Origin: Bog-532 sp963828445
GTDB taxonomy: Bacteria > Actinomycetota > Actinomycetes > Streptosporangiales > Streptosporangiaceae
DNA: 64,000 bases
NCBI GenBank assembly: GCA_963828445.1
Contig: CAWHFP010000008.1
Span: forward strand, 124,001-188,000
Reading direction: 5' to 3'
Made by a program: the position numbers and the translations under genes
The notes under the pieces: model-generated
What the model was told of the DNA's origin: nothing
The model's input: the letters and a program-made list of their open reading frames with translations, nothing else
The model's database searches: none
In this document: positions 39,532-47,515 of the stretch, piece by piece
How positions within the stretch are numbered: position 1 is the stretch's first letter
Layout of the letters: each line of letters opens with the position of its first letter

Positions 39532-41454
39532 GTGGACCAATTGATCTGCGCCAATAGGAACTGTGGCGCCAGCGTGCGGATGGACGATCAGTTCTGCGGC
39601 ATCTGCGGCACACCGGTAGCGCGGCAACCCATGCCCGGGTCACCCATAGGGAATACGGCTCCCTTCGACAGCACCCATGGGACGCCCTCCGCCAACGGCG
39701 AACCCACTGATGGCGGCAAGACCCCATCCCCACCTACTGGTGGCGTCGCCGGGTCGCCGAGCACAACTTCACCTGACGAGCCGGAAGGGCAGCCGTTCTT
39801 CAGCCATGAGCCCGCCCACCAGTCTGGCCCGCTCAGCACAGCCACACTTTCGCTCTGCGCGGCGGCCTATCTGGACTATGGGTTCGCCAACAAGGTCATC
39901 CTTGAACTGCTGATGACCCACCGGGCAGTGGCGCCCTCGGTCAACTTCGATATTGGACCCGTCTTGAGGCACTGCCTGCGGGCGCGGCGGCACATTCTTC
40001 TCCGGGACATCCTGCTCATCGTCATTATTCTGGCGGGGCTGGTGATCAGGCCGTTGCCCACGCTCGACGTCCTGTTGTTCACGTTCGTCCTCGGTGGTGT
40101 GCTTCCGAGAGTCAACCATCACCAGAGCAGGTTCTGGGCACGCTTGCTCCTGATTTTGGCCGCGGTGGTCATCGGTGGGCTGGCTGTGGTATTTACGATC
40201 TTCCTAATCGTGGGGAGTTTCGTCTCGGCGGTGTTCTCGGGTGAAATCTCAACGACTCTGGTCACGGGACCGGCCGCCCTGGTGGGGACGTTCGTCATCC
40301 TGGTCGGAGCACTGGCCGCTACGGAATTTGTGTACCTGCTCACCACGACACGAGCACTGCTCACGGATTCACAGCAAGAGGTGCAGTCACACCGCAACTT
40401 GTCCCGCGCCACCGAGCGGCGCATGGCGGTGATCGAAGGCGCACAGTGGGGCAACATTACGCTGCACAGCGGCTGGTTCCCCTTTATCGGTACCGGAGAC
40501 CAGACCCAAGCGCACTGGTCGATTGCTACGCAGTTGCGCACCAGAGCAGCCAGCGACAAGGACCGGGGGGATGACCCGGGCGAGATCGACCCAGTACATC
40601 TCCAGCAGGCTATCCGCCGACGGCTTTGCACCCTCAACGACCCCGGCCAGCCGGAAAATAAGCGAATCGCTGCGCTGACCGTGTCTGACCGGCTGGTGGG
40701 AACGGGCTGGCTATCGGTGGGGAACCCCCTGCTGGACTCGCAATTGAAGACTCCCTACTCGCACGCGTCCGAGGAAGCGGTCGATGCGCTGATCCGGCAT
40801 CCTCAGGCCAGCCTGCGTTACTACCAACAGGTGTCGGTAAACGACAAAAGCCCGGTCGTTACCAGCGGCGGCCGGACGGTGATCAATGAAATGGACCAGG
40901 AGGTAGCAGTCTCAGCGTTTGTCTATGCCGCGATGGAAGGTGGCATGCTCTACCTTCAGTTCGTCCTGACCGCACTGCCACCTATCGATGACATGTACCG
41001 GATCGACAGAACCGGCTTCGTCACGTCAACGTCCAGGGTGCTGCTATTCACATTCCAGCGTCTTTTCTCCTCGGTCGTTACCGCGGTGCCGGGACTGTAC
41101 GGCGCATTCCGGCTCTGGCGCAGAGAACGGCAATCGGAAAAGCGGTACGGGTCGAGAGCCCGCGCCAACTACGGAGCCCAGATCAGCGTCCGCGAGCTTG
41201 GGACCGCCACCGACTTCAACCGGTATATACAAGTGCTCGACGTCGAGAAATACAACATGATCATCTCGCAGGTCCTGCTGAATGCCGTCACCGACTATCT
41301 GGCCGAAAGAGGGATTGATACATCGGCCTTCACCGGCATCGCCCAGAACATCATCAACAACATCAACAACGGAACCGTCTACGGCAACCTCAATCAGCAA
41401 GCCGGTCAGAACAACAGCGTCAACAACCCGCCCAACCCCGGCTCAGGCTCCTGA
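39532..41454 (+). CDS. Large zinc-ribbon multi-pass membrane protein with C-terminal GTVYG-NQQ motif
   Basis: 640 residues from GTG 39532. An N-terminal zinc ribbon (CANRNCGASVRMDDQFCGICG) and a Pro-rich linker precede about four TM helices (residues ~160-285: ILLRDILLIVIILAGLVI, WARLLLILAAVVIGGLAVVF, LVGTFVILVGALAATEFVYLL). A ~350-residue cytoplasmic region follows (VSDRLVGTGWLSVGNPLLDSQLK, VEKYNMIISQVLLNAVTDYLAERG). The tail NNGTVYGNLNQQAGQNNS is nearly repeated at the start of the next protein. No catalytic motif recognised. It may be the membrane partner or sensor of the cyclase. Confidence 0.65.
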   Translation: MDQLICANRNCGASVRMDDQFCGICGTPVARQPMPGSPIGNTAPFDSTHGTPSANGEPTDGGKTPSPPTGGVAGSPSTTSPDEPEGQPFFSHEPAHQSGPLSTATLSLCAAAYLDYGFANKVILELLMTHRAVAPSVNFDIGPVLRHCLRARRHILLRDILLIVIILAGLVIRPLPTLDVLLFTFVLGGVLPRVNHHQSRFWARLLLILAAVVIGGLAVVFTIFLIVGSFVSAVFSGEISTTLVTGPAALVGTFVILVGALAATEFVYLLTTTRALLTDSQQEVQSHRNLSRATERRMAVIEGAQWGNITLHSGWFPFIGTGDQTQAHWSIATQLRTRAASDKDRGDDPGEIDPVHLQQAIRRRLCTLNDPGQPENKRIAALTVSDRLVGTGWLSVGNPLLDSQLKTPYSHASEEAVDALIRHPQASLRYYQQVSVNDKSPVVTSGGRTVINEMDQEVAVSAFVYAAMEGGMLYLQFVLTALPPIDDMYRIDRTGFVTSTSRVLLFTFQRLFSSVVTAVPGLYGAFRLWRRERQSEKRYGSRARANYGAQISVRELGTATDFNRYIQVLDVEKYNMIISQVLLNAVTDYLAERGIDTSAFTGIAQNIINNINNGTVYGNLNQQAGQNNSVNNPPNPGSGS

Positions 41455-41481
41455 GCAACGCACCCAACGAGAGGCGCCGCC

Positions 41482-42219
41482 ATGAGTAATTCCAATTCCA
41501 ACTCAGGGACGGTCTACGGCTCGGTGAACCAGCAGAGCGGTGACAACAACACAATGCCTGGCTGGGCGCAGCCGCCCCGCGAGACAACGGACCGGCCCGA
41601 CAGCCCGGGTGGCGGACCCCAGCATGCGCTGTACGCGTTCGCCGACATCGTCGGGTACAGCTCACTCAATGCGCGGCTGCAGCGCCTCGGCCAGCAGGAC
41701 CTGGTCGACATGTTGCGACGTGGCTCAGCCGAAGCAGGCGTCGAGCCAGGAACCATCGCGGCGCAGGATCAGGGCGACGCCCAGCTGCTGACGTTCCCCC
41801 AAGGCACGGACGCCGCCAAGGTGCTGGCTGTGCTGCCTCGTTTCCTCAATGAGGAACTCGGGGTTCGCAATCGGGACATGGCCGGGCACGCTCAGATGCG
41901 GGTCCGGCTGGCCTTCGCCATGGGCGTGAGCGTTCGTGGAGCAGCGGGTCTGGTCGGGGATGCACCCATCGCTGTCGCTCGCCTGGCTAGCTCAGAGGTG
42001 TTCCGGAGGGTGATGCGAGTCGCGCCGCGAGCCCGGTGCGGGGTGCTGATCGATGACTACCTGCATGCGCAGCTGGTGAAGCCGGGATTCCGTGCCGACA
42101 TCGATCCCGACGATTTCGTAGCCCTCCGTGTCCAGTATCCGGACAAGGGCTTCGACGCACCGGCCTGGATAAAGATGTTCGGGTACTCGGGCCAGCAGCT
42201 CAGGGGCCTGCTGGGCTAG
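41482..42219 (+). CDS. Class III nucleotide-cyclase-like protein (candidate Pycsar cyclase)
   Basis: 245 residues from ATG 41482. After an N-terminal SGTVYGSVNQQSGDNNT motif and a Pro-rich linker, a class III cyclase-like domain follows. The first metal strand is LYAFADIVGYSSLN and the second metal motif is QDQGDAQLLTFP, so both Asp are present. MRVRLAFAMGVSV comes next. The transition-state Asn position (normally N-x-A-x-RL) reads GDAPIAVARLAS and so lacks Asn. It may be a divergent cyclase or a nucleotide sensor. It is last in the operon with the PycTM-like effector; its N-terminal motif mirrors the C-terminus of the preceding membrane protein. Confidence 0.65.
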   Translation: MSNSNSNSGTVYGSVNQQSGDNNTMPGWAQPPRETTDRPDSPGGGPQHALYAFADIVGYSSLNARLQRLGQQDLVDMLRRGSAEAGVEPGTIAAQDQGDAQLLTFPQGTDAAKVLAVLPRFLNEELGVRNRDMAGHAQMRVRLAFAMGVSVRGAAGLVGDAPIAVARLASSEVFRRVMRVAPRARCGVLIDDYLHAQLVKPGFRADIDPDDFVALRVQYPDKGFDAPAWIKMFGYSGQQLRGLLG

Positions 42220-42523
42220 AGATCGCGCCGCATGGAGAGGCGGGGCCAGCGGTCCAGGCCGTGGGCGGCCTCGGCGCGGCGGATTTCGCGGAGGCCCGGC
42301 GTGACTTCCGGTTCGGGGAGGGGCCGGAAGCGATGGGGTGGTCGTCGGCGTCGGCGGTGACCCAGGCGCGGGCGGCCTGCTGGTAGCGGGTCAGCTCTGC
42401 CACGGTGAACGGGGCGTCGTCGGCGATCTCGGGCATGCCGATGGCGCGGAACGCCTGGCCGGCCGAGCGCTCGATGTCCTGCAGGGTCGCGAAGTCGGCG
42501 GGGGTGGCCGGGCGGATGCGCAT
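42216..42523 (-). pseudogene. GNAT acetyltransferase with its acetyl-CoA core deleted
   Basis: The N-terminus is clear (MRIRPATPADFATLQDIERSAGQAFR ... AWVTADADDHPIA), and in the adjacent frame so is the C-terminus (TPGLREIRRAEAAHGLDRWPRLSMRRDL, TAG at 42218-42216). The roughly 75 residues expected between them, which include the Q/RxxGxG/A acetyl-CoA motif, are missing. The gene cannot encode an active acetyltransferase as read. Confidence 0.7.
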
Positions 42524-42606
42524 CAGGTGGTCCCGGGGGGTGGGCCGACCGAGTCCCGGTGGACCAGGCTCATGGGGTCGCAGATCATCACGTCGGCGGC
42601 GGTCAC
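42523..42606 (-). pseudogene. 27-codon remnant ORF between LacI and GNAT genes
   Basis: GTG 42606 overlaps the LacI stop, and its own TGA overlaps the GNAT ATG (TGATG). It encodes VTAADVMICDPMSLVHRD and a short tail. The coupled overlaps at both ends suggest a once longer gene whose interior was lost, like its neighbours. The parent family is not recognised. Confidence 0.35.
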
Positions 42607-43171
42607 CGGTCCTGGGCGTCGATGCGGGCGATCAGGGCGTCGACGGCGGTGCTGCCCAGCTCGGCCAGGGGCATGGCCACGCTGCGGTGAGCTGCAGGTC
42701 CCGGGCCGCGCAGGCCCGCCGGGCGGCCAGTTCCCGGCGGTGCACGGTGTCCACCTCGACCGGGCCGTCGATGAGCGCCACCCGCTGGTGCCCCAGCGCG
42801 GCCACGTGGTCCAGGAACAGCCGCACCGCGGCCGGCTCGTCCATGACCACGTCGTTGCCGCGCTCGGGACCGCGCCGGTTCACGTAGACGCGCGGCACGG
42901 CCAGCAGCCCCTCGGCGCTGCCTTCGGTGTGGGCCGGGATCCGCAAGGAGGTGGCCAGCAGCAGGCCGTCGGCCCGGCTCTCGTCGACCAGGTAGCGGTA
43001 GGTGCGCCAGATCTTCTCGTAGATCTCCGGCCGCACCGACTGGGCCGGGTCGCCGTTGAGGACCCGGGACACGGTGGAGGTGTGCACGCCGACCGCCTCG
43101 GCGATGTCGACCAGCCGGGTGGTGCGGCGCCCGGACCTACGCGGAGCCGGGACGGGCGGCGGCGCGGTCAC
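42603..43171 (-). pseudogene. LacI-family repressor with two internal deletions
   Basis: The HTH is intact (TTRLVDIAEAVGVHTSTVSRVLNGDPAQSVRPEIYEKIW), but the text then jumps into the middle of the sensor domain (YRYLVDESRADGLLLATS). It continues to GHQRVALIDGPVEVDTVHRRELAARRA and then, in another frame, to a typical LacI end (AMPLAELGSTAVDALIARIDAQDR). Roughly 70 and 100 residues of the ligand-binding domain are missing. It is next to the M55 aminopeptidase gene, which it may once have controlled. Confidence 0.65.
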
Positions 43172-43991
43172 ACGGTCTCGGCGACGGTGCGGGTCAGCAG
43201 GATCGACGCGCAGAACGAACGGAACGTGGCCAGCGGGTCGTCGCCGCGGTAGCGCAGTTGCCGGGGCCCGTTCCGTTCCACGCCGCGTACCCAGCTGGCC
43301 GCCTCGGCGATGTCGGTGGTGCGCACGTCCACCTCGAGCACGGCCTGGCCCAGCGGCGGCGGCGTCGCCTCGGCCGCGCCGCGGACGGCCGTTTCCGCCG
43401 CCTGGAAGATCAGATCGCAGGCCCGCGCCGGGTGCAGGCTGTGAGCGGCGATCCGGCTGACCGGCTCCTTGACCACCGCCGAGTGCACGCCGGGGATGAG
43501 CGCCTCGGTCTCCTCGCAGGCCACCCGGTCGCCGGTGACCAGCACCACCGGCACGCCGTAGTGCGCGGCCACCAGCGCGTTGATGCCGGCCTCGCCGGTC
43601 ACCACCCCGTCCAGCCGGGCTTCGGAGACCGCGCGCGGGTTGTAGGTGTGGGACAGCCCGGCCGGAGCCCCGATCGAGCCGTGGTAGGAGACGAACAGCA
43701 CGGCGTCGAAGCTGCCGTCCAGCCCCTGCATCATGTAGAGCGGCTTGTGGCTGCCCGAGATGTAGGACGCCTGCCCAGCCAGGGCGTCCGGCGGCAGGTT
43801 ACGCATGGTGGAGTGCGAGTCGTTGACCACGATCTCGGTGGCCCCGCCGGCCACGGCACCCTCGATGGCCGCGTTGACCTCGGCCAGCAGCAGCCGCCGC
43901 CCGCGACCGCTTCCGGGCCGTCGCCGACGCACTGGGCCCAGTCCACGACCCCGGCCGTGCCCTCCATGTCGCTGGACAGAAAAACCTTCAT
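43168..43991 (-). CDS. M55 family D-aminopeptidase, DppA-like (frameshifted)
   Basis: About 274 residues, a zinc D-aminopeptidase of the DppA type. ATG 43991 has GGAG upstream. MKVFLSSDMEGTAGVVDWAQCVGDGPE is followed by a frame break near 43920, then RRLLLAEVNAAIEGAV, NDSHSTMRN, VLFVSYHGSIG, SHTYNP and VSRIAAHSLHPA. The DMEG Asp-Glu, NDSH and YHG metal or catalytic residues are present and length is normal. Of the genes between 42.2 and 45.0 kb, only this one keeps its full core. It adjoins oligopeptide ABC ATPase remnants, as in dpp operons. Confidence 0.8.
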
Positions 43992-44009
43992 GCTTGCTCC
44001 GGACGGTCG

Positions 44010-44916
44010 GGGCGGACGTGGTGGCGGGTACCGGAGTGAAAGCGTAGTGGCAGGCGGCCTGGTGCCCGGCCTCGCCCGGCCCGTTGACCAGGGCCGGGTC
44101 CTCTCGCTCGCACCGAGGCTGGGCTATCGGGCACCGGGTCCGGAACCGGCAGCCGGCCGGGATGTTCAGCGGGCTGGGCGGGTCACCGACCAGCGCGGGC
44201 GGCCCGGCCTCCCCGGCCGGATTGTCAGCAGTGTTGCTGGACAGACGTGGGATCGCGGCCAGCAGGCCCCGGGTGTAGGGGTGGCGCGGGTCGCGGAACA
44301 ACTGCTCGGTCGGGGTGGTGCACCCGCAGCAGTTCTCCGAGCATGCTGCCCACGGTCAGCCGCGGGTTGAGCGATGAGTACGGATCCTGGAACACCATCT
44401 GGATGCGGCGCCGGTCGTCCCGCGATCGGTGGGACGGCAGCACGCGGCCTTCGAGCTGGATCTGGCCACGATCGACCGGCTGCAGCCCGGCCAGGGCCAG
44501 GGCCAGGGTGGACTTGCCCGATCCCAACTCGCCGGCCAGGGCCAGCGCCTCGCCGCGGCGGACCTCCAGATTCCGGGGTCCCTCGGAGATCTGCTGGCCC
44601 ACCCGCATGACCGGGTTCAGCGCGCTCATCGGCTCCTGGAAGATCATCGAGATTTTGGGGCCGCGGACCCGGTTCAGGGTGTGCTGGTCCAGCGTGAGCA
44701 GGTCGGTGCCGTCCAGCCGCACCTGCCCGGAGGCCACCTGCGCCTCCGGCGGCAGCACGCCCAGCACGGCCTTCAGGTCATGCTCTTGCCGGACCCCGAC
44801 TCCCCGGCCAGGCCGAGGGCCTCGCCCCGGGGTACCTCGAACGAGACCCCGGCCACGGCCCGGACCACCCCAGGCCGGCTGGCGATCCGGACCCGGAGGT
44901 CTGCTACTTCGAGCAC
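44010..44916 (-). pseudogene. Collapsed oligopeptide ABC ATPases (DppD and DppF pieces joined)
   Basis: From GTG 44916: VLEVADLRVRI, Walker A GESGSGKSMT, a one-base loss at ~44786, then MIFQEPMSALNPVMRVGQQISEG. There DppD stops before its signature and Walker B. The text jumps to RNLEV and a second Walker A (AGELGSGKSTLALALAGLQP) with MVFQDPYSSLNPRLTVGSMLGELLRVHH of DppF, then jumps again to its C-terminus (QLFRDPRHPYTRGLLAAIPRL, CRFRTRCPIAQPRCERE). Neither LSGGQ nor Walker B survives, so no active ATPase remains. The exact 3' end is unclear. Confidence 0.7.
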
Positions 44917-45041
44917 ATTGCTCCGGACCCGGCTGGGGCTGGCCGACGCTCCTCGGCCCCCGGCCACCCGCAGCCGCTATTCCCATAATTCTGATCGGGA
45001 TAGTAATGTTTGCGAGACGGGACGCCCGGGAGGAGCAGCTG

Positions 45042-46058
45042 ATGGTGGTGCTGGCGCAGGATCTTGCTGAGCTGAGCGACGAGTTCGCGCTGGTGGACGA
45101 GGCGGCCGCGGAGGCTGGGCGGGCCGGCCGATGCCCCCGGGTCCGCCGGAGCTGGGCCAGCGTCCCAGCCGGGGGGCACATCAGCGGCGTCATCTGGGGT
45201 GAGGACTCCCCCGAGCTGGTCTTCCTGCACGATCGCCGGGAGAGCGCGCGGGCCTGGGACACGGTGGCGCTGGCTTCGGGCCGGCCCGCGGCCGCCATCG
45301 ACCTGCCCGGGCACGGGCGCTCCGGCTGGCGCCGGGACGGGCGGTACGAACCGGCCCGGATCACCCCGGCCGTGGCCGAGGCCATCCGGGCCTTCGCCCC
45401 GCGGGCCCGGCTGGTGGTGGGCACCGGGCTGGGCGGGCTCACCGCCCTGGCCGTGAGCCGGCGCTACCCGGGCCTGGTGCCGGCCATCGCCTTGGTCAAC
45501 ACGCTGCCGGGCGCGCGGGCGGACCGGGCCCGGCCCGGCTGGGGCGCGGAGCGGTTCGGCGGCCCGGACGAGGCGTTCGGCGTGCTGGCGGCCCGGCATC
45601 CGGAGCGGCCCCGGCCGGCGTTGCGCCGCGAGGTCCGCCACGAACTGGTCCGGGACCCGGACGGGTCGTGGGTGTGGCGGCACCATCCCGGTAACCTGCC
45701 CGCCCGGCCGGACCCGGGCCCCAGCCTGGGCCCGGACCCGGCCTGCGACGAGCTGGCTCAGCTGCCGGTCCCGGTGACGCTGGTCCGCAGCGGCGGGGAC
45801 GGCCCGCTGCCCGAGGCCCAGCTGGCCCGGCTGCGGCAGCGGGCCCCGCAGATCGGCCTGGTCACCGTGGCCGGGACCGGCCCGGATCTGGCCGCCATCC
45901 ACCCCCGGGAGCTGGCCGCGGCCCTGGACGGCCTGCTCGGCGGGCCGGTCAGGGGCTGGGCCCGTCAGTGGGCCAGCAAGCGGGCGGCCAGGCGGTCGCG
46001 GATGAAGCGGGCGGCCCGGTCCAGGGCGGCGTCGGCCTCGTCCAGGTGGCCTTCGTAG
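45042..46058 (+). CDS. Alpha/beta-hydrolase-fold protein lacking the nucleophile serine
   Basis: The start ATG 45042 is behind GGGAGGAGC (an earlier ATG at 45006 has no good site). The sequence follows the hydrolase pattern AWDTVALASGRPAAAIDLPGHGRSGWR. However, the oxyanion loop, usually HGGGQ-like, reads HDRRES, and the elbow, usually G-x-S-L-GG, reads GTGLGGLTAL, with Gly for Ser. Activity is doubtful. The frame overruns the convergent gene by 94 bp, so the true C-terminus may be near LAAALDGLLGG. Confidence 0.65.
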   Translation: MVVLAQDLAELSDEFALVDEAAAEAGRAGRCPRVRRSWASVPAGGHISGVIWGEDSPELVFLHDRRESARAWDTVALASGRPAAAIDLPGHGRSGWRRDGRYEPARITPAVAEAIRAFAPRARLVVGTGLGGLTALAVSRRYPGLVPAIALVNTLPGARADRARPGWGAERFGGPDEAFGVLAARHPERPRPALRREVRHELVRDPDGSWVWRHHPGNLPARPDPGPSLGPDPACDELAQLPVPVTLVRSGGDGPLPEAQLARLRQRAPQIGLVTVAGTGPDLAAIHPRELAAALDGLLGGPVRGWARQWASKRAARRSRMKRAARSRAASASSRWPS

Positions 46059-46873
46059 AGCTGGAACACGTGCGGCACGTCCGCGGTGACGTCGAGGATC
46101 ACGTCCACCCCGGCCGCCGCGGCCCGGGTGGCCAGCCGGGTCGAGTCGTCGAGGAGGATCTCGTTCGACCCGACCTGGACCAGCAGCGGGGGCAGGCCCG
46201 CCAGGTCGGCGTACACCGCCGGGCTGAGCAGCGGCTGGCGCGGGTCCTGCCCGGCCAGGTAGAGCGGGGTGAGCTGGTCCAGCGCGGCCCTGGTGAACAG
46301 CGGGTCCACCCCCTCCTTGGTGGTCATGCTGTCCCCGCTGCGGGTGGCGTCCAGCCCGGGTGAGAACACCGCGATCCCGGCGGCCCGGGGCAGGCCCGCG
46401 TCCCGGGCGGCCAGGGCGGTGCTCACGGACAGGCCGCCGCCGGCCGAGTCGCCGGACAGGATGATCTGGTCCGCGGGCACGCCCTGGCCGAGCAGGTCGC
46501 GGTAGGCGGCCAGCCCGTCCTCGATGGCGGCCGGGAACGGGTGCTCGGGCGCGAGCCGGTAGTCCAGCGAGACCGCGGGGACGCCGGTGCGCCGGACCAG
46601 CGCGGCGGTCAGCCCCTGGGCCGTGGCGGGCGAGCCGACCACCCAGGACCCGCCGTGGAAGTACAGGATCGCCCCGCCGGCCCGGTCGCGGTCGGGCGTG
46701 ACTTCCAGGGCGGGACGGCCGCCGAGGGTGGTGGCGGCCAGGCTGACCCCGGCCGGCGGCGGCCCGGCCATCAGGGCCGCGAACGACTCGCGCTGCTCCG
46801 CGATCGGGCGGCTGGTGTCCAGCCCGCCCGACCGGAGCTGGGTGTCCACGGCGGTGCGCTGCTGCTGACTCAT
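45965..46873 (-). CDS. Alpha/beta hydrolase, hormone-sensitive-lipase (Aes) type
   Basis: A 302-residue esterase. It has the oxyanion motif YFHGGSW, the nucleophile motif GDSAGGGLS, the acid in VQVGSNEILLDDS and the histidine in VPHVFQLYEG. All catalytic residues are present. It acts on short-chain or cyclic esters in this family; the substrate here is unknown. It is divergent from a MarR gene, with a perfect palindrome between them that probably controls it. Confidence 0.88.
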   Translation of the reverse strand: MSQQQRTAVDTQLRSGGLDTSRPIAEQRESFAALMAGPPPAGVSLAATTLGGRPALEVTPDRDRAGGAILYFHGGSWVVGSPATAQGLTAALVRRTGVPAVSLDYRLAPEHPFPAAIEDGLAAYRDLLGQGVPADQIILSGDSAGGGLSVSTALAARDAGLPRAAGIAVFSPGLDATRSGDSMTTKEGVDPLFTRAALDQLTPLYLAGQDPRQPLLSPAVYADLAGLPPLLVQVGSNEILLDDSTRLATRAAAAGVDVILDVTADVPHVFQLYEGHLDEADAALDRAARFIRDRLAARLLAH

Positions 46874-46936
46874 GGTGTCCTCCTGGCTAAGCTCAGGTCG
46901 GCTGACTACTCAGTGGAAAGACCTTCGATATAAAAA

Positions 46937-46950
46937 TATTCCTAGGAATA
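46937..46950. promoter_or_regulatory. Perfect 14-bp palindrome between the esterase and MarR genes
   Basis: TATTCCTAGGAATA is its own reverse complement. It sits in the AT-rich divergent region (46874-46982), 33 bp before the MarR GTG. It is a likely MarR operator controlling both genes. Confidence 0.6.
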
Positions 46951-46982
46951 ACCTTCTCTCAAATTTTTATGGAAGGAAGCCG

Positions 46983-47435
46983 GTGACGGAGCTGGCGCGG
47001 GTGTTCGGGGACCTGGTCCGGTACGAGACGCGGCTGTACAACGCGCTCGAGAAACGGCTGCGGGCCGAGCACGGGCTGACCATGGGGCAGTTCGAGTTCC
47101 TGCGGTTCATCGACGGGCGGGACGACGGCCGGGTCAACGACCTGGCCCAGGACATCGCGATCACGGTCGGGGCCACCAGCAAGGCCGTGGACCGGCTGGA
47201 GGCGGCCGGCTGGGTGAGCCGGCGGCCCAACCCGGCCAACCGGCGCTCCTCGTTGCTGGCGCTGACCACGGCCGGGCGGCGCCTGCTGGCGGCGGCCACG
47301 CCGACGGTGGAGGCCGAGCTGCGGACCTGGCTGGCCGATCCGCTCGGGGCGCGCGACCTCGATCAGCTGGCCACCAGCCTGGCCCGGCTGCGGCAGACCA
47401 TGGCCGACGCGCGGGCCGGCCAGCCCACGGGGTGA
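46983..47435 (+). CDS. MarR-family transcriptional regulator
   Basis: About 150 residues from GTG 46983 (GAAGGAAG upstream). Winged helix: VNDLAQDIAITVGATSKAVDRLEAAGWVSRRPNPANRRSS. It probably represses the divergent esterase and itself through the palindrome at 46937-46950. Confidence 0.88.
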   Translation: MTELARVFGDLVRYETRLYNALEKRLRAEHGLTMGQFEFLRFIDGRDDGRVNDLAQDIAITVGATSKAVDRLEAAGWVSRRPNPANRRSSLLALTTAGRRLLAAATPTVEAELRTWLADPLGARDLDQLATSLARLRQTMADARAGQPTG

Positions 47436-47515
47436 CTCTCTCCACTATCATCGGAGCGCCGCCGAGGCCGTGTCTGGACCGGCGAGGCCGTATCTGATCT
47501 GGGGAGAATCTGGGC

